This document shows positions 1 to 9,781 of a stretch of 64,000 nt of DNA, one piece after another (within the stretch, counting starts at the first letter, position 1; each line of letters starts with the position of its first letter). A program made the position numbers and the translations under genes. Source of the stretch: Pseudomonas palmensis (lineage in GTDB: Bacteria > Pseudomonadota > Gammaproteobacteria > Pseudomonadales > Pseudomonadaceae). The notes under the pieces are model-generated. The model was not told the DNA's origin, did not search any database, and worked only from the letters and a program-made list of their open reading frames with translations. The DNA is taken from the NCBI RefSeq assembly GCF_017848315.1, contig NZ_JAFKEC010000009.1, positions 1-64,000 on the forward strand, read 5' to 3'.

Positions 1-1
1 C

Positions 2-2698
2 CCAACACCCCGCCACACCCACCCCACCCGTGACAGCAACAAGCTGTCGATGCGCGCCGCGCGCGAGGCCCAGAACGGCCTGGCCGTTACCCTGGCCAAC
101 GTCAACTCCAGCCCCGCCGGTCTCACCGAAGAAGAAGCCCAGGGCCGCCTGCAACGGGACGGCCACAACGAAGTCGCCCATGACCGTCCGCCCCATGCAC
201 TGGTGCAGTTGCTGCACGCTTTCAACAACCCCTTCATCTATGTGCTGATGACCTTGACGGGTATCAGTTTCTTCACCGACTTCTGGCTGCCGCTGCAGGC
301 CGGCGAAGAAACCGACCTGACCGGCGTAATCATCGTGCTGGTGATGATGTTGGCGAGCGGCGTGATGCGTTTCTGGCAGGAACACCGATCGGCCAAGGCC
401 GCCGAAGCCCTGAAGGCGATGGTGCGCACCACCGCAGCCGTGCTGCGGCGCGAGCAGCTAGGGGCCCAGGCGCGGTTTCGAGAACTACCCATGCGCGAAC
501 TGGTGGTGGGCGACATCATCCAGCTGTCTGCCGGCGACATGATCCCCGCAGACATTCGCCTGATCGAGTCCCGCGACCTGTTCATCAGCCAGGCGGTACT
601 GACCGGCGAAGCCTTGCCAGTGGAAAAGTACGACACCCTGGGTGCGGTGCAGGAAAAATCCGCCAAGGCCCAGGCCGCCGACCAACAGGACCTGCTGGAC
701 CTTCCCAACATCTGCTTCATGGGCACCAACGTGGTCAGCGGGACCGCCACGGCCGTGGTGGTCGCCACCGGGGCTCGGACCTATTTCGGCTCACTGGCCC
801 GCTCCATCGTCGGCTCCCGCGCGCAGACCGCCTTCGACCGCGGGGTCAACAGCGTGAGCTGGCTGCTGATCCGCTTCATGCTGGTGATGGTACCCATCGT
901 GCTGCTGATCAACGGCTTCACCAAGGGGGACTGGGCCGAAGCCTTCATGTTCGCCCTGGCGGTAGCGGTTGGCCTGACCCCGGAAATGCTGCCGATGATC
1001 GTCAGCGCCAACCTGGCCAAGGGTGCGGCCGCCATGGCCAGGCGCAAGGTAGTGGTCAAGCGCCTGAACGCGATCCAGAACTTCGGCGCCATGGACGTAC
1101 TGTGCACCGACAAGACCGGCACCCTGACCCAGGACCGCATCATCCTCGAACACCATGTCGATGTCGGCGGCAACCGCTGCGACGAGGTGCTGCAACTGGC
1201 CTGGCTCAACAGCCACCACCAGAGCGGCATGAAAAACCTCATGGACCGCGCCGTGGTCAGTTTCGCCGAGGACAATCCGCAGTTCACCCCTCCGGCAGCC
1301 TGGCGCAAGGTCGATGAACTGCCCTTCGACTTCGTACGTCGGCGTCTGTCGGTGATACTGGCCGATGCCAGTGGTGGTCACCTGCTGGTGTGCAAGGGCG
1401 CCGTGGAAGAGATGCTGGAGACCGCCAGCCGGGTCCGCCAGCAGGGCACTGCCGTAAGCCTGGATGCCGAGCGCCGTTCGGCCCTGCTCAAACTCGCCGA
1501 GGCCTATAACCGCGACGGCTTTCGCGTGCTGCTGGTGGGTACCCGCCAAATAGCCGCAGGCGAGACGCAGACCCAGTACAGCGCCAGCGATGAGCGCGAG
1601 CTGATCATCGAAGGCTTGCTGACCTTCCTCGACCCGCCCAAGGAAAGCGCCGGCCCGGCCATCGCCGCACTGCGCGACAACGGCGTGACGGTCAAGGTAC
1701 TCACCGGCGACAACCCCACCGTTACCGCCAAGATCTGCCGGGAAGTGGGCCTGGAGGCAGGCGAGCCGCTGCTGGGCCGCGACATCGAGCACATGGACGA
1801 TGAGGTGCTCGCGCGCCGGGTGGAAGAGCGCACGGTGTTCGCCAAGCTCACGCCACTGCAGAAGTCCCGTGTGCTCAAGGCCCTTCAAGCCAACGGCCAC
1901 ACCGTCGGGTTTCTGGGTGACGGGATCAACGACGCCCCTGCCTTGCGCGACGCCGACGTCGGCATCTCGGTGGACAGCGGCACCGACATTGCCAAGGAGT
2001 CGGCAGACATCATCCTGCTGGAAAAGAGCCTGATGGTACTGGAGGAAGGGGTGATCAAGGGTCGCGAGACCTTCGGCAACATCATGAAGTACCTGAACAT
2101 GACCGCCAGCTCCAACTTCGGCAACGTGTTCTCGGTGCTGGTCGCCAGTGCCTTCATCCCCTTCCTGCCGATGCTGGCGATTCACCTGTTGCTGCAGAAC
2201 CTGATGTACGACTTCTCCCAGCTGGCGCTGCCATGGGACAAGATGGACAAGGAGTACCTGGCCAAGCCACGCAAATGGGATGCCCGGAACATCGGGCGGT
2301 TCATGCTGTGGATAGGGCCAACCTCATCCATTTTCGACATCACCACCTTCGCGCTGATGTGGTACGTGTTCGCCGCCAACAGCGTGGAAATGGCCAGCCT
2401 GTTCCAGTCGGGCTGGTTCATCGAAGGGCTGCTGTCCCAGACCCTGGTGGTGCACATGCTGCGCACCCGCAAGATCCCGTTCATCCAGAGCACTGCAGCC
2501 TTGCCGGTAATGCTGGCGACGGGGCTGGTGATGGCGCTGGGAATCTACGTGCCCTTCTCGCCGCTGGGCAGCATGGTCGGCCTGGTTCCGCTGCCGTGGG
2601 AATACTTCCCTTGGCTGGTGGGCACACTGCTCAGCTACTGCGTGGTCGCCCAGACCATGAAGACCTTGTACATCCGCCGCTTCAAGCAGTGGTTCTGA
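2..2698 (+). CDS. mgtA: Magnesium-translocating P-type ATPase, 5' end outside window
   Basis: Inner-membrane P3B-type ATPase that imports Mg2+ at the cost of ATP. The frame is open to the left edge, so the first ATG inside the window (position 50) is probably internal and the true start lies upstream; family members have about 900 residues and 882 follow that ATG. Visible motifs are the TGE actuator motif (LTGEALPVEK), the phosphorylation motif DKTGTLT (Asp encoded at 1109), TGDNP, and the hinge GDGINDAPAL near 1920. Hydrophobic segments lie near residues 65-110, 275-330 and in the last 200 residues. The Mg2+-responsive leader known for some mgtA genes would lie outside the window. Confidence 0.93.
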   Translation, partial: PTPRHTHPTRDSNKLSMRAAREAQNGLAVTLANVNSSPAGLTEEEAQGRLQRDGHNEVAHDRPPHALVQLLHAFNNPFIYVLMTLTGISFFTDFWLPLQAGEETDLTGVIIVLVMMLASGVMRFWQEHRSAKAAEALKAMVRTTAAVLRREQLGAQARFRELPMRELVVGDIIQLSAGDMIPADIRLIESRDLFISQAVLTGEALPVEKYDTLGAVQEKSAKAQAADQQDLLDLPNICFMGTNVVSGTATAVVVATGARTYFGSLARSIVGSRAQTAFDRGVNSVSWLLIRFMLVMVPIVLLINGFTKGDWAEAFMFALAVAVGLTPEMLPMIVSANLAKGAAAMARRKVVVKRLNAIQNFGAMDVLCTDKTGTLTQDRIILEHHVDVGGNRCDEVLQLAWLNSHHQSGMKNLMDRAVVSFAEDNPQFTPPAAWRKVDELPFDFVRRRLSVILADASGGHLLVCKGAVEEMLETASRVRQQGTAVSLDAERRSALLKLAEAYNRDGFRVLLVGTRQIAAGETQTQYSASDERELIIEGLLTFLDPPKESAGPAIAALRDNGVTVKVLTGDNPTVTAKICREVGLEAGEPLLGRDIEHMDDEVLARRVEERTVFAKLTPLQKSRVLKALQANGHTVGFLGDGINDAPALRDADVGISVDSGTDIAKESADIILLEKSLMVLEEGVIKGRETFGNIMKYLNMTASSNFGNVFSVLVASAFIPFLPMLAIHLLLQNLMYDFSQLALPWDKMDKEYLAKPRKWDARNIGRFMLWIGPTSSIFDITTFALMWYVFAANSVEMASLFQSGWFIEGLLSQTLVVHMLRTRKIPFIQSTAALPVMLATGLVMALGIYVPFSPLGSMVGLVPLPWEYFPWLVGTLLSYCVVAQTMKTLYIRRFKQWF

Positions 2699-2723
2699 AG
2701 AACGTGGCTCAGGGAGAACGCCT

Positions 2724-3074
2724 ATGCGCGTACTGATTTGCGCCGGCCGCCATTACGCCGACAGCCGGGTGTGCCGGCAGGTTCTGGAAGCTTTCCAGCG
2801 CCTGCACCCGGTGCAGGTGGTCATCCACGGTGGCAGTCAGTTCCTCGGTGCACATATCGAGGACTGGGCCCGGGAAAACGCAGCCCACATCGTGCGCTAC
2901 CCACCCAACTGGCAGCACCACGGCAAACAGGCCGAACGCCTGCGCAACCGCTTCATGTTGGCCGATAGCCGACCGGACATCGTGCTCGCGCTGCCCGGCG
3001 GGGCAGACACCGAAGAACTGCTCGAGCAGGCCCGAAGCCAGGACCTGCAGACACTCTCGGTAGGCAACCCGTAA
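2724..3074 (+). CDS. DUF2493 / SLOG-fold small protein
   Basis: A 116-residue protein beginning MRVLICAGRHYAD with a GGS turn (VVIHGGSQFLGAHIEDWA) and a C-terminal LALPGGADTEEL segment. This is the glycine-rich nucleotide-binding layout of the DUF2493/YspA-like SLOG family, proposed to bind nucleotides or nucleotide-derived ligands; the substrate is unknown. A good ribosome site (GGGAG) lies 8 bases before the ATG. It starts 25 bases after the Mg2+ ATPase and may be co-transcribed with it. Confidence 0.8.
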   Translation: MRVLICAGRHYADSRVCRQVLEAFQRLHPVQVVIHGGSQFLGAHIEDWARENAAHIVRYPPNWQHHGKQAERLRNRFMLADSRPDIVLALPGGADTEELLEQARSQDLQTLSVGNP

Positions 3075-3090
3075 ACCGGTGACCCCCTCC

Positions 3091-3122
3091 CGCGCCAGCT
3101 CGCACCCAGCCGAGCTGGCGCG
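3091..3122. repeat. Perfect 12-bp inverted repeat (hairpin)
   Basis: CGCGCCAGCTCG and its exact complement CGAGCTGGCGCG are separated by 8 bases, 17 bases after the DUF2493 stop codon. No T-run follows, so it is a hairpin that could end or stabilise the upstream transcript rather than a textbook terminator. Confidence 0.6.
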
Positions 3123-3191
3123 AACGCAATCTCCAGGTCAACCCGCAGATCACGGTTCAGTTGCTGAACAGGGAGGGAAATTCAACAGACG

Positions 3192-3226
3192 AAAAAAAAC
3201 CCGCTTTCTCATGGAAAGCGGGTTTT
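3192..3226 (-). terminator. Intrinsic terminator of tRNA-Lys
   Basis: On the minus strand the stem AAAACCCGCTTTC/GAAAGCGGGTTTT with a 4-base loop is followed by eight T residues, just after the 3' end of the tRNA gene. Confidence 0.85.
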
Positions 3227-3231
3227 CGAAA

Positions 3232-3307
3232 TGGTGGGTCGTGTAGGATTCGAACCTACGACCAATTGGTTAAAAGCCAACTGCTCTACCAACTGAGCTA
3301 ACGACCC
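3232..3307 (-). tRNA. tRNA-Lys (anticodon TTT)
   Basis: A 76-base cloverleaf on the minus strand. The acceptor stem GGGTCGT pairs with ACGACCC. The D-loop (AGCTCAGTTGGTAGAGC), the anticodon loop CTTTTAA (anticodon TTT) and the T-loop GGTTCGAATCC are present. The terminal CCA is encoded. It sits alone, followed by its own terminator. Confidence 0.97.
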
Positions 3308-3368
3308 GTTGCGTGGGGCGTATAATACTGATTTCCTTAAGGAAATCAACACCCCACCGTAAAAAAAA

Positions 3369-4043
3369 TCAAAAATATCGGGTTGGGTCGGTCACGCCGG
3401 CTGCCCGGAAGCCATCTGCACGCAGGCGGCAGCTGTCGCACTTGCCACAGGCACGGCCTTGATCGTCAGCCTGATAGCACGACACAGTGAGGCTGTAGTC
3501 GACACCACGCGCCATGCCCGCCTGAACGATCTGCGCCTTGCTCAGGTTCTGCAACGGTGCCTGGATGCGAAAGCCCTGCCCCTCGACACCGGCCTTGGTG
3601 GCCAGGTTGGCCATGCGCTCGAATGCTTCGACGAACTCGGGACGGCAATCCGGGTAGCCCGAGTAATCCACCGCGTTCACACCGATGAAGATATCCCGCG
3701 CCTGCAACACCTCGGCCCAGCCCAGCGCCAACGACAGGAACACGGTATTGCGTGCCGGTACGTAGGTCACTGGAATGCCTTCACCCGGTGTCTCGGGTAC
3801 ATCGATGCTACTGTCGGTCAGCGCCGAACCACCAATGCCATCCAGGCTCAGGCCGATCACCTTGTGCTCGACTGCACCCAGGTCACGGGCAACTCGCGCA
3901 GCGGCGTCCAGCTCGGCGCGATGACGCTGGCCGTAGTCGAAACTCATGGTATAGCAGCTGTAGCCTTCGGCCTTGGCCATCGCGACCACCGTGGCCGAGT
4001 CCAGGCCACCAGACAGCAGGATTACCGCACGTTTCTCAGTCAT
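3369..4043 (-). CDS. queC: 7-cyano-7-deazaguanine (preQ0) synthase
   Basis: Cytoplasmic ATP-dependent enzyme that converts 7-carboxy-7-deazaguanine to preQ0 in queuosine biosynthesis. The N-terminal PP-loop reads [10 protein letters not shown] (residues about 9-18). A C-terminal zinc site is visible as CYQAD...CGKCDSC. The ATG at 4043 was chosen because GGGGAG lies 8 bases upstream; the longer frame would need a TTG start overlapping that ribosome site. The length (224 residues) is normal. It lies 15 bases downstream of queE, which makes its substrate, so the two form one operon. Confidence 0.95.
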   Translation of the reverse strand: MTEKRAVILLSGGLDSATVVAMAKAEGYSCYTMSFDYGQRHRAELDAAARVARDLGAVEHKVIGLSLDGIGGSALTDSSIDVPETPGEGIPVTYVPARNTVFLSLALGWAEVLQARDIFIGVNAVDYSGYPDCRPEFVEAFERMANLATKAGVEGQGFRIQAPLQNLSKAQIVQAGMARGVDYSLTVSCYQADDQGRACGKCDSCRLRADGFRAAGVTDPTRYF

Positions 4044-4058
4044 GACATCACTCCCCAA

Positions 4059-4706
4059 TCAGCGTCCCGGCTCGTCGTTCCACAATTGCTTGTGCAACTG
4101 CAGTTGAAAACGAACCGGCAAATTATCGGCCACGATCCAGTCGGCCAGGTCGCTGGCCTTGACCTGATGGTGGCTCGGCGAAAACAGCACCTCCCCGGCA
4201 CGCTTCTCCAGACCATACTGGATCAGCTTGGATACCGCCCAGTCATAGTCTTCACGGGAACAGATGACGAACTTGACCTGATCGTTCGGGGTCAGCAGCT
4301 CGATATTCTCGTAGAGGTTGCGGTGCATCTCTTCGGAGCCCGGCGTCTTGAGGTCCACCACCCGGCTGACGCGCTGGTCGACCTTCGAGATGTCCAGTGC
4401 TCCGCTGGTTTCCAGCGAAACCTCATAGCCGGCGTCGCACAATTGCTTGAGCAAGGGGATGGCGTTGGGTTGGGCCAATGGCTCACCGCCAGTGACGCAC
4501 ACGTAACGCGGGCGAAAACCAGCCACCTGCTCGAGAATCGAGTCGAGGCTGCGCACGGTGCCACCACTGAAGGCATAGGCACTGTCGCAATACTGGCAAC
4601 GCAAAGGGCAGCCGGTGAGACGTACAAATACCGTGGGCAGCCCAGCGGTACGCGTTTCACCCTGCAACGAGTAAAAAACTTCGGTAATTCGTAATGTGTC
4701 TTGCAT
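4059..4706 (-). CDS. queE: 7-carboxy-7-deazaguanine synthase (radical SAM)
   Basis: Radical SAM enzyme that contracts 6-carboxytetrahydropterin to 7-carboxy-7-deazaguanine, the step before QueC. The cluster motif CPLRCQYC (CxxxCxxC) is near residues 32-39, followed by the VTGGEPL motif. The length is 215 residues from the ATG at 4706; a GTG three codons upstream is possible but has no better ribosome site. First gene of the queE-queC pair. Confidence 0.94.
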   Translation of the reverse strand: MQDTLRITEVFYSLQGETRTAGLPTVFVRLTGCPLRCQYCDSAYAFSGGTVRSLDSILEQVAGFRPRYVCVTGGEPLAQPNAIPLLKQLCDAGYEVSLETSGALDISKVDQRVSRVVDLKTPGSEEMHRNLYENIELLTPNDQVKFVICSREDYDWAVSKLIQYGLEKRAGEVLFSPSHHQVKASDLADWIVADNLPVRFQLQLHKQLWNDEPGR

Positions 4707-4822
4707 AGTCGCCACGGGCGTAACAGCTAAACAGGCTGTCCGCCTCCGTCAGGCACTGCAGCGAACCCGGCATCGCGTAGTTCGCAGCAGCGTGTGTCAA
4801 TAAAAGGGCATCGATTCTAACG

Positions 4823-4848
4823 AAAAAACCCGCGACTAGCGCGGGTTT
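4823..4848 (-). terminator. Intrinsic terminator after cpoB
   Basis: The minus strand reads AAACCCGCG, a short loop, CGCGGGTTT and a T-run, 17 bases after the cpoB stop. It closes the tol-pal transcript. Confidence 0.85.
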
Positions 4849-4864
4849 CTTCCAGGCGGGCAGT

Positions 4865-5677
4865 TCAGAGCTTCTGCAGGTCGCGCTGGGCCAACTGTGC
4901 GGCGGAGGTACCCGGGTACTGGGTGACCACCTGCTGCAGAATACCCTTGACCCGGTCGGTGTGACCCAGGCGGCGCTCGACATCGGCCAGCTTGTACAGC
5001 GAGTCCGGCACCTTGCTGTGCTTCGGATACAGCTGGCTGACCTTGGCAAACGCCTGGCCGGCGCCCTGCAGGTCGCCCTTGGCAAGGTTCACTTCACCCA
5101 GCCAGTACTGGGCATTGCCGGCGTACTGACTGTTGGGGTACTTGCGCAGGAAGGCATTGAATGCCTGGCTGGCCTTGTCGAAATCCTTGGCCTTGATCAG
5201 GTCGAAAGCAGCGTCGTAATAGAGCTTTTCTTTCGCCGGGTCGCCAGGTTCGCTACTGGCCGCAGGGGCGGTGGCCGCGCCTGCAGCGGCACCGGCGGCT
5301 ACATCACCACCGGTGGAGGAATTCTCGGGAGTTGCAGCGGGTGCACCGCCGGCTCCGATACGCCGATCCAGGTCCTGGTAACGCTCCAGGCCTTCCTGTT
5401 TCAGGCGGGCTACATCGTTTTGCAGTTCTTCGATCACCCCTTGCTGGCGCGAAATCTGATCCTGCATCTGCTGCAATTGCATGAACAGCTGACCCTGCGC
5501 CGAGGCAGGGGCCGAAACCCCTCCCCCGGCGTAGGCGCCGCTCGTACCATAACCCGCTGGCGGATAACTGCTTGCGCCGTTATAGCCAGCGTTGTCATCA
5601 ACAACAGGAACCTCGGCCCAGGCCACGAGTGGCAGGGCGAGAGCCAGGACGGTTACAGCACGGCGGCACGTTCGCAT
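4865..5677 (-). CDS. cpoB: Tol-Pal system protein CpoB/YbgF
   Basis: Periplasmic coordinator that couples Tol-Pal envelope constriction to peptidoglycan synthesis by PBP1b in E. coli. A Sec signal peptide ends at about residue 21 (VAWA/EVP). A coiled-coil trimerisation stretch follows (residues about 60-105, rich in Q, E and L). After an Ala/Gly/Pro-rich linker come tetratricopeptide repeats (residues about 145-270; AFNAFLRKYP, YWLGEVNLAKGD). The length of 270 is usual. Last gene of the tol-pal cluster, 6 bases after pal. Confidence 0.93.
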   Translation of the reverse strand: MRTCRRAVTVLALALPLVAWAEVPVVDDNAGYNGASSYPPAGYGTSGAYAGGGVSAPASAQGQLFMQLQQMQDQISRQQGVIEELQNDVARLKQEGLERYQDLDRRIGAGGAPAATPENSSTGGDVAAGAAAGAATAPAASSEPGDPAKEKLYYDAAFDLIKAKDFDKASQAFNAFLRKYPNSQYAGNAQYWLGEVNLAKGDLQGAGQAFAKVSQLYPKHSKVPDSLYKLADVERRLGHTDRVKGILQQVVTQYPGTSAAQLAQRDLQKL

Positions 5678-5683
5678 ATCGAA

Positions 5684-6181
5684 TTACTTACGCAGTTCGA
5701 CGCGACGGTTCTGAGCCCAGGATTGCTCGTCGTTACCGGTAGCAACTGGACGCTCTTCGCCGTAGGAAACCAGTTCCAGTTGGGCTGGGGAAACGCCTTG
5801 CAGTACCAGGTAGCGCTGTACGGCTTTAGCACGACGCTCGCCCAGGGCCATGTTGTATTCGCGAGTACCACGCTCGTCGGTGTTGCCTTCCAGGACGACG
5901 CGAGCGCCATTGCCTTTCAGGTCTTTGGCGTGAACGTCCAGAGCGCGCATGGCTTCTGGCTTCAGGTCCGAGCTGTCGTATTCGAAGTAGAAGGTGGTGA
6001 TTGCGCGCAGAGCGGCTTCTTCGCTCAGGGAACCGTCAACAGCACCGGTGTTAGCGCCGTAACCAGCGTTTGGATCAACAGCGCCTTCACCAGCGTTGTC
6101 GCCGCCCTTGGAGGAGCAACCTACAGCTACAGCCATGGCCAGAGCCAGCGCAGCAAACTTACCAAACTTCAGCATTTCCAT
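5684..6181 (-). CDS. pal: Peptidoglycan-associated lipoprotein Pal (OprL)
   Basis: Outer-membrane lipoprotein that anchors the membrane to peptidoglycan and binds TolB. The lipobox AVAVGC places the lipidated cysteine at residue 22. An OmpA-like domain occupies residues about 60-165, with the peptidoglycan-binding stretch [13 protein letters not shown]. The start MEMLKFGKF at 6181 was chosen over a frame extended by eight residues because it gives a normal signal peptide. The sequence is essentially that of pseudomonad OprL. Confidence 0.96.
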   Translation of the reverse strand: MEMLKFGKFAALALAMAVAVGCSSKGGDNAGEGAVDPNAGYGANTGAVDGSLSEEAALRAITTFYFEYDSSDLKPEAMRALDVHAKDLKGNGARVVLEGNTDERGTREYNMALGERRAKAVQRYLVLQGVSPAQLELVSYGEERPVATGNDEQSWAQNRRVELRK

Positions 6182-6233
6182 CGTGAAACTCCTAATGAAC
6201 CCCAATGTGTTAAGTGTTACGTAAAGCGCCGCG

Positions 6234-7535
6234 TCAGTTCAGGTAAGGGGACCAGGACGGTTCTCTGACTTCGCCTTGAGCGGTAGGAAGCGGGAGCCTC
6301 ACGCGTCCGTTGAGAGAGACGAGCATCAAGACTCCCCGGCCCTGCTGGCGGGTGGCGTAGATTAGCATGGTGCCGTTGGGCGCAACAGTGGGTGACTCAT
6401 CAAGACTTGTTTCAGAGAGGATTTTTACACTTCCTCGCTGCAAATCCTGCGCGGCCACCTTGAAGTTGGTGAAACCTTGCTGGCGATGAATCATTACCAG
6501 GGTCTTTTCATCCGCCGACAGTTTAGGGTTGGCGTTGTAGTTACCCACGAAAGTTACACGCTCGGCACCACCACCCGAAACGTTGGTTTTGTAGATCTGC
6601 GGCTTGCCGCCACGATCCGACGTGAAATAGATGGTCGAACCATCCTTGCCCCAGAACGGCTCGGTGTTGATACCCGGGCCGGCCGTGACACGCGACATCT
6701 GGCGCGAAGCCATGTTCATCACATAGATGTCAGGGTTGCCGTCCTTGGACAGCACGAACGCCAGGCGCGAACCATCGGGCGACCAGGCTGGTGCACCGTT
6801 GAGGCCTTCGAAGTTGGTGATCTGCTCACGACGGCCAGTGTCGATGTGCTGTACGAAGATACGCGGACGACGCTGTTCGAACGACACATAGGCAATGCGC
6901 TTGCCGTCTGGCGCGAAGCGCGGCGACAGGATCGGCTCGCGCGACTGCAGCAGGGTCACGGCGCGGGCGCCGTCGTAGTCCGAACGCTGCAACGTGTAAC
7001 GAGTGTTGTCCTTGGAGAAGCGTTCGGCGGTGACGTACAGCATGCGCGTGGAGAACGCACCCTTGATGCCGGTGAGCTTCTCGAACGACTGGTCGGCAAT
7101 GTAGTGCGACATGTCACGCAGCTGGTCGGTAGTGCCCGAGACGCTGCCGGTCAGCACTTGCTGCTCGGTGGCGACGTTGAACAGCGCATATTGCACCTGC
7201 AGGCGACCGCCCGCTGGCACGATGCTGCCTACCATCACGTACTGGGCGCCCAGGGCCTTCCAGTCGCGGAAGATGACTTCGCTGGCCTGGCTAGGCTGGC
7301 TGATCATGTTCTGGCGCGGAATCGGCGCGTAGTAGCCGGAGTTGCGCAGGTCATTGCCAATGATATCGGCCATGTCCTCGGGCAGCACACTGCCACCCTG
7401 CAGGGCGAACGGCACGACCGCGATCGGCGTGGCACGGTCACTGCCGCTGGTGACCAGGATGTTCTTTTCTTCTGCAACGGCCATCCCTGCTGCGCAGCAG
7501 AGAACGACCAGCAGTCCTCTAAGAAGGTTAATCAC
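6234..7535 (-). CDS. tolB: Tol-Pal system beta-propeller protein TolB
   Basis: Periplasmic protein that cycles between TolA and Pal. The signal peptide is cleaved after about residue 21 (GMAVA/EEK). An N-terminal alpha/beta domain (residues 25-160) is followed by a six-bladed propeller with repeated SPDGSRLAF and APDGKRIAY motifs (residues about 165-430). The start codon is GTG and overlaps the tolA stop as GTGA, which suggests translational coupling. The length of 433 is typical. Confidence 0.95.
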   Translation of the reverse strand: MINLLRGLLVVLCCAAGMAVAEEKNILVTSGSDRATPIAVVPFALQGGSVLPEDMADIIGNDLRNSGYYAPIPRQNMISQPSQASEVIFRDWKALGAQYVMVGSIVPAGGRLQVQYALFNVATEQQVLTGSVSGTTDQLRDMSHYIADQSFEKLTGIKGAFSTRMLYVTAERFSKDNTRYTLQRSDYDGARAVTLLQSREPILSPRFAPDGKRIAYVSFEQRRPRIFVQHIDTGRREQITNFEGLNGAPAWSPDGSRLAFVLSKDGNPDIYVMNMASRQMSRVTAGPGINTEPFWGKDGSTIYFTSDRGGKPQIYKTNVSGGGAERVTFVGNYNANPKLSADEKTLVMIHRQQGFTNFKVAAQDLQRGSVKILSETSLDESPTVAPNGTMLIYATRQQGRGVLMLVSLNGRVRLPLPTAQGEVREPSWSPYLN

Positions 7536-8617
7536 AAGGCTAGATCCTCAGGTGTGAATGTCATCTTGAATGAACGATAGGGATTGAATTCGCTCGGTTT
7601 CAAGCCCTGCATTTCGGTCAGGCGGCCAATGTTCTTGACCGCTGCTACCGCAGAGGCATCGAACGGACCATCACCACTGGAGCGTGCAACGCTCACCGTG
7701 GTCACGGTACCATCGGGCAACATGCCAATCTGCAGGACCACCGTCATGTTCTTGCGTGCAGAAGGTGGGCGCGCCCAGCCTTCGGCTGCGCGGGCACGAA
7801 TCAGGTCGTCGAAGTCGCCGGCCACCTGGTCACCCTGCTCGTCGGCCAGCGCCTGCTGCCGTTCGGTGGAGTCGGACAACAGCTCGGCCAGGGCCTGGGC
7901 TTTCTTGTCTTCCGCCGCCTTGCGCGCCGCTTCTGCTGACTTCTTCTTGGCCGCATCGGCTGCGGCTTTCTTCTTGGCATCCTCGGCGGCCTTTTTCTTG
8001 GCCTCTTCGGCTGCCGCTTTTTTCTTCGCATCCTCGGCTGCCTTTTTCTTGGCATCCTCGGCGGCTTTCTTCTTGGCGTCTTCAGCGGCCTGCTTCTTGG
8101 CCTCTTCTGCTGCCTGTTTCTTGGCCTCTTCCTCGGCTTTCTTCTTGGCGAGGTCGGCCTGCTGTTTCTCTTCGACCTTCTTGGCTTCCTCGGCTTTCTT
8201 GGCCGCGTCGGCCTTTTTGGCCTCGTCGGCTTTCTTGGCCTCGTCGGCCTTCTTGGCTTCGGCCGCCTCGCGGGCTTCTTCGGCCTTTTGAGCCGCCTCT
8301 TCTTTCTTTTGTTCCGCAGCCTTCACCGCTTCCTGCTTCTGCTGCTCGACCTTCTTCTGTTCCATCTGCTCGACTTCGGTCTGGCGCGCAGCGGTTTTCT
8401 TCGCTTCACCCGCAATCTTCTGATTGGTCTGGGTGGTGGCCTGACTTTTGGACTTCAGCTGGTACAGGGTCGCCTGGACAATAGGCTTGGCCGGCGGCAG
8501 TTCCGGGGTCATGGCAAAGCTGACGAACAGCATGCCGAACACCAGAACGTGCAGCGCGATGGCCCAGACGCTGGGCCAGAAATAGCTTTCCGAGGCGGAT
8601 GGCTCTCGCTGTTGCAT
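7532..8617 (-). CDS. tolA: Tol-Pal system cell-envelope protein TolA
   Basis: Inner-membrane protein that spans the periplasm and transmits proton-driven force from TolQR. One membrane helix lies near residues 13-35. A long Ala/Lys/Glu-rich helical domain (residues about 65-260) is built of imperfect repeats such as [15 protein letters not shown]. The C-terminal globular domain III (residues about 265-361) contacts Pal and TolB. The DNA of the helical domain is repetitive, so recombination could change its length. Confidence 0.95.
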   Translation of the reverse strand: MQQREPSASESYFWPSVWAIALHVLVFGMLFVSFAMTPELPPAKPIVQATLYQLKSKSQATTQTNQKIAGEAKKTAARQTEVEQMEQKKVEQQKQEAVKAAEQKKEEAAQKAEEAREAAEAKKADEAKKADEAKKADAAKKAEEAKKVEEKQQADLAKKKAEEEAKKQAAEEAKKQAAEDAKKKAAEDAKKKAAEDAKKKAAAEEAKKKAAEDAKKKAAADAAKKKSAEAARKAAEDKKAQALAELLSDSTERQQALADEQGDQVAGDFDDLIRARAAEGWARPPSARKNMTVVLQIGMLPDGTVTTVSVARSSGDGPFDASAVAAVKNIGRLTEMQGLKPSEFNPYRSFKMTFTPEDLAL

Positions 8618-9069
8618 CAGGGCGCCTCGGTAATCAGGCCAACGTTACCGACACCGGCCTTCTGCAACCCGCCCATGGCGCCCATCACCGCGCCATAGTC
8701 GACGGCCTTGTCGCCACGGATGAACACCTGGGTCTGTTTGCCCTGGTCACGTCCGGCCGCGATGATCTTGGTCACCGCGTCGGTCATTTGCGGCAAGGTC
8801 ATGGCCTTGTCCATCTGCTTTTCGGTGTCGACTTCGCTGCCAAGGTTCCAGAAATAGGTCTTGTCGGCCTTGATCGAAATGGTAAGGATCTGGACGTTGT
8901 TGTCCTGCGGCAAGGCTTCGCTGGAAACCTTGGGCAGGTCGACCTTCACGCCCTGGTTGAGCATCGGTGCGGTCACCATGAAGATGACCAGCAGTACCAA
9001 CATCACATCGATGTAGGGCACCACGTTCATCTCCGCGACCGGCTTGCGTTTGTGTCGAACTCGAGCCAT
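8617..9069 (-). CDS. tolR: Biopolymer transport protein TolR
   Basis: ExbD-family partner of TolQ in the proton-driven motor. The single membrane helix at about residues 17-40 has the essential Asp in the IDVMLVLLVIFMV segment, and a periplasmic domain follows. The length is 150. The stop overlaps the tolA start by one base (TGATG). Confidence 0.95.
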   Translation of the reverse strand: MARVRHKRKPVAEMNVVPYIDVMLVLLVIFMVTAPMLNQGVKVDLPKVSSEALPQDNNVQILTISIKADKTYFWNLGSEVDTEKQMDKAMTLPQMTDAVTKIIAAGRDQGKQTQVFIRGDKAVDYGAVMGAMGGLQKAGVGNVGLITEAP

Positions 9070-9083
9070 GGGCTTTTACCTGA

Positions 9084-9779
9084 TCACTCTTCGCTGGTGT
9101 GCACTTTACGGTGCAGGATGGCCTGGAACTCGTCGGCGAACGTGTAGTAGCGGCCGATCAAGACTTCACTGCGTGCAGCGAAACGGTTGTAGGCAATAAC
9201 TGCCGGGATTGCGGCGAACAGGCCGATCGCGGTGGCGATCAGCGCCTCGGCGATACCCGGAGCCACAGTGGCCAGGGTCGCCTGCTGGGCCGAAGCCAAG
9301 CCGCGGAAGGAGTTCATGATGCCCCATACAGTACCGAACAGACCGATGTACGGGCTGGTGGAACCGACGGTGGCAAGGAACGGCAGGCTCTGTTCGAGCT
9401 TCTCTTCTTCACGCGAGATGGCCACGCGCATGGCCCGGCCAACGCCTTCCATCACGGCGTCAGGGTCGACGCCCGGTTGCTGGCGCAGGCGCGAGAATTC
9501 CTTGAAGCCGGCACGGAAGACCTGCTCCACACCCGAGTCCGGGTCCGGGTTGCTACCGGCCTGGCGGTACAGCTTGGACAGGTCGATGCCGGACCAGAAG
9601 CGCTCCTCGAAGCTTTCCAGCGCACGACGACCGGCACGCAGCATGGTGCTGCGCTGAAAAATCATGATCCACGAGGTCACCGATGCGGCCACCAGAATCA
9701 GCATGACCAGCTGCACCACGATGCTGGCATTACTGACCAGGCTCCACATGGAGGTATGGTCGACGACGTTAGCTTCCAC
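9084..9779 (-). CDS. tolQ: Tol-Pal system proton channel protein TolQ
   Basis: ExbB/MotA-family integral membrane subunit with three helices (residues about 17-40, 135-160 and 170-200). The conserved cytoplasmic loop has EFSRLRQQPG, and the third-helix region reads IGLFAAIPAVIAYN. It starts with GTG behind an AGGAG ribosome site. The length is 231. It is followed 14 bases later by tolR and preceded 2 bases earlier by ybgC, so the whole cluster reads as one operon. Confidence 0.95.
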   Translation of the reverse strand: MEANVVDHTSMWSLVSNASIVVQLVMLILVAASVTSWIMIFQRSTMLRAGRRALESFEERFWSGIDLSKLYRQAGSNPDPDSGVEQVFRAGFKEFSRLRQQPGVDPDAVMEGVGRAMRVAISREEEKLEQSLPFLATVGSTSPYIGLFGTVWGIMNSFRGLASAQQATLATVAPGIAEALIATAIGLFAAIPAVIAYNRFAARSEVLIGRYYTFADEFQAILHRKVHTSEE

Positions 9780-9781
9780 GC

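Noticed and set aside
7900-8300. Repetitive DNA in tolA as a CRISPR-like or tandem-repeat locus
   Set aside because: The repeats encode the Lys/Ala helical domain of TolA; no regular repeat-spacer pattern. No CRISPR array was seen anywhere in the window.
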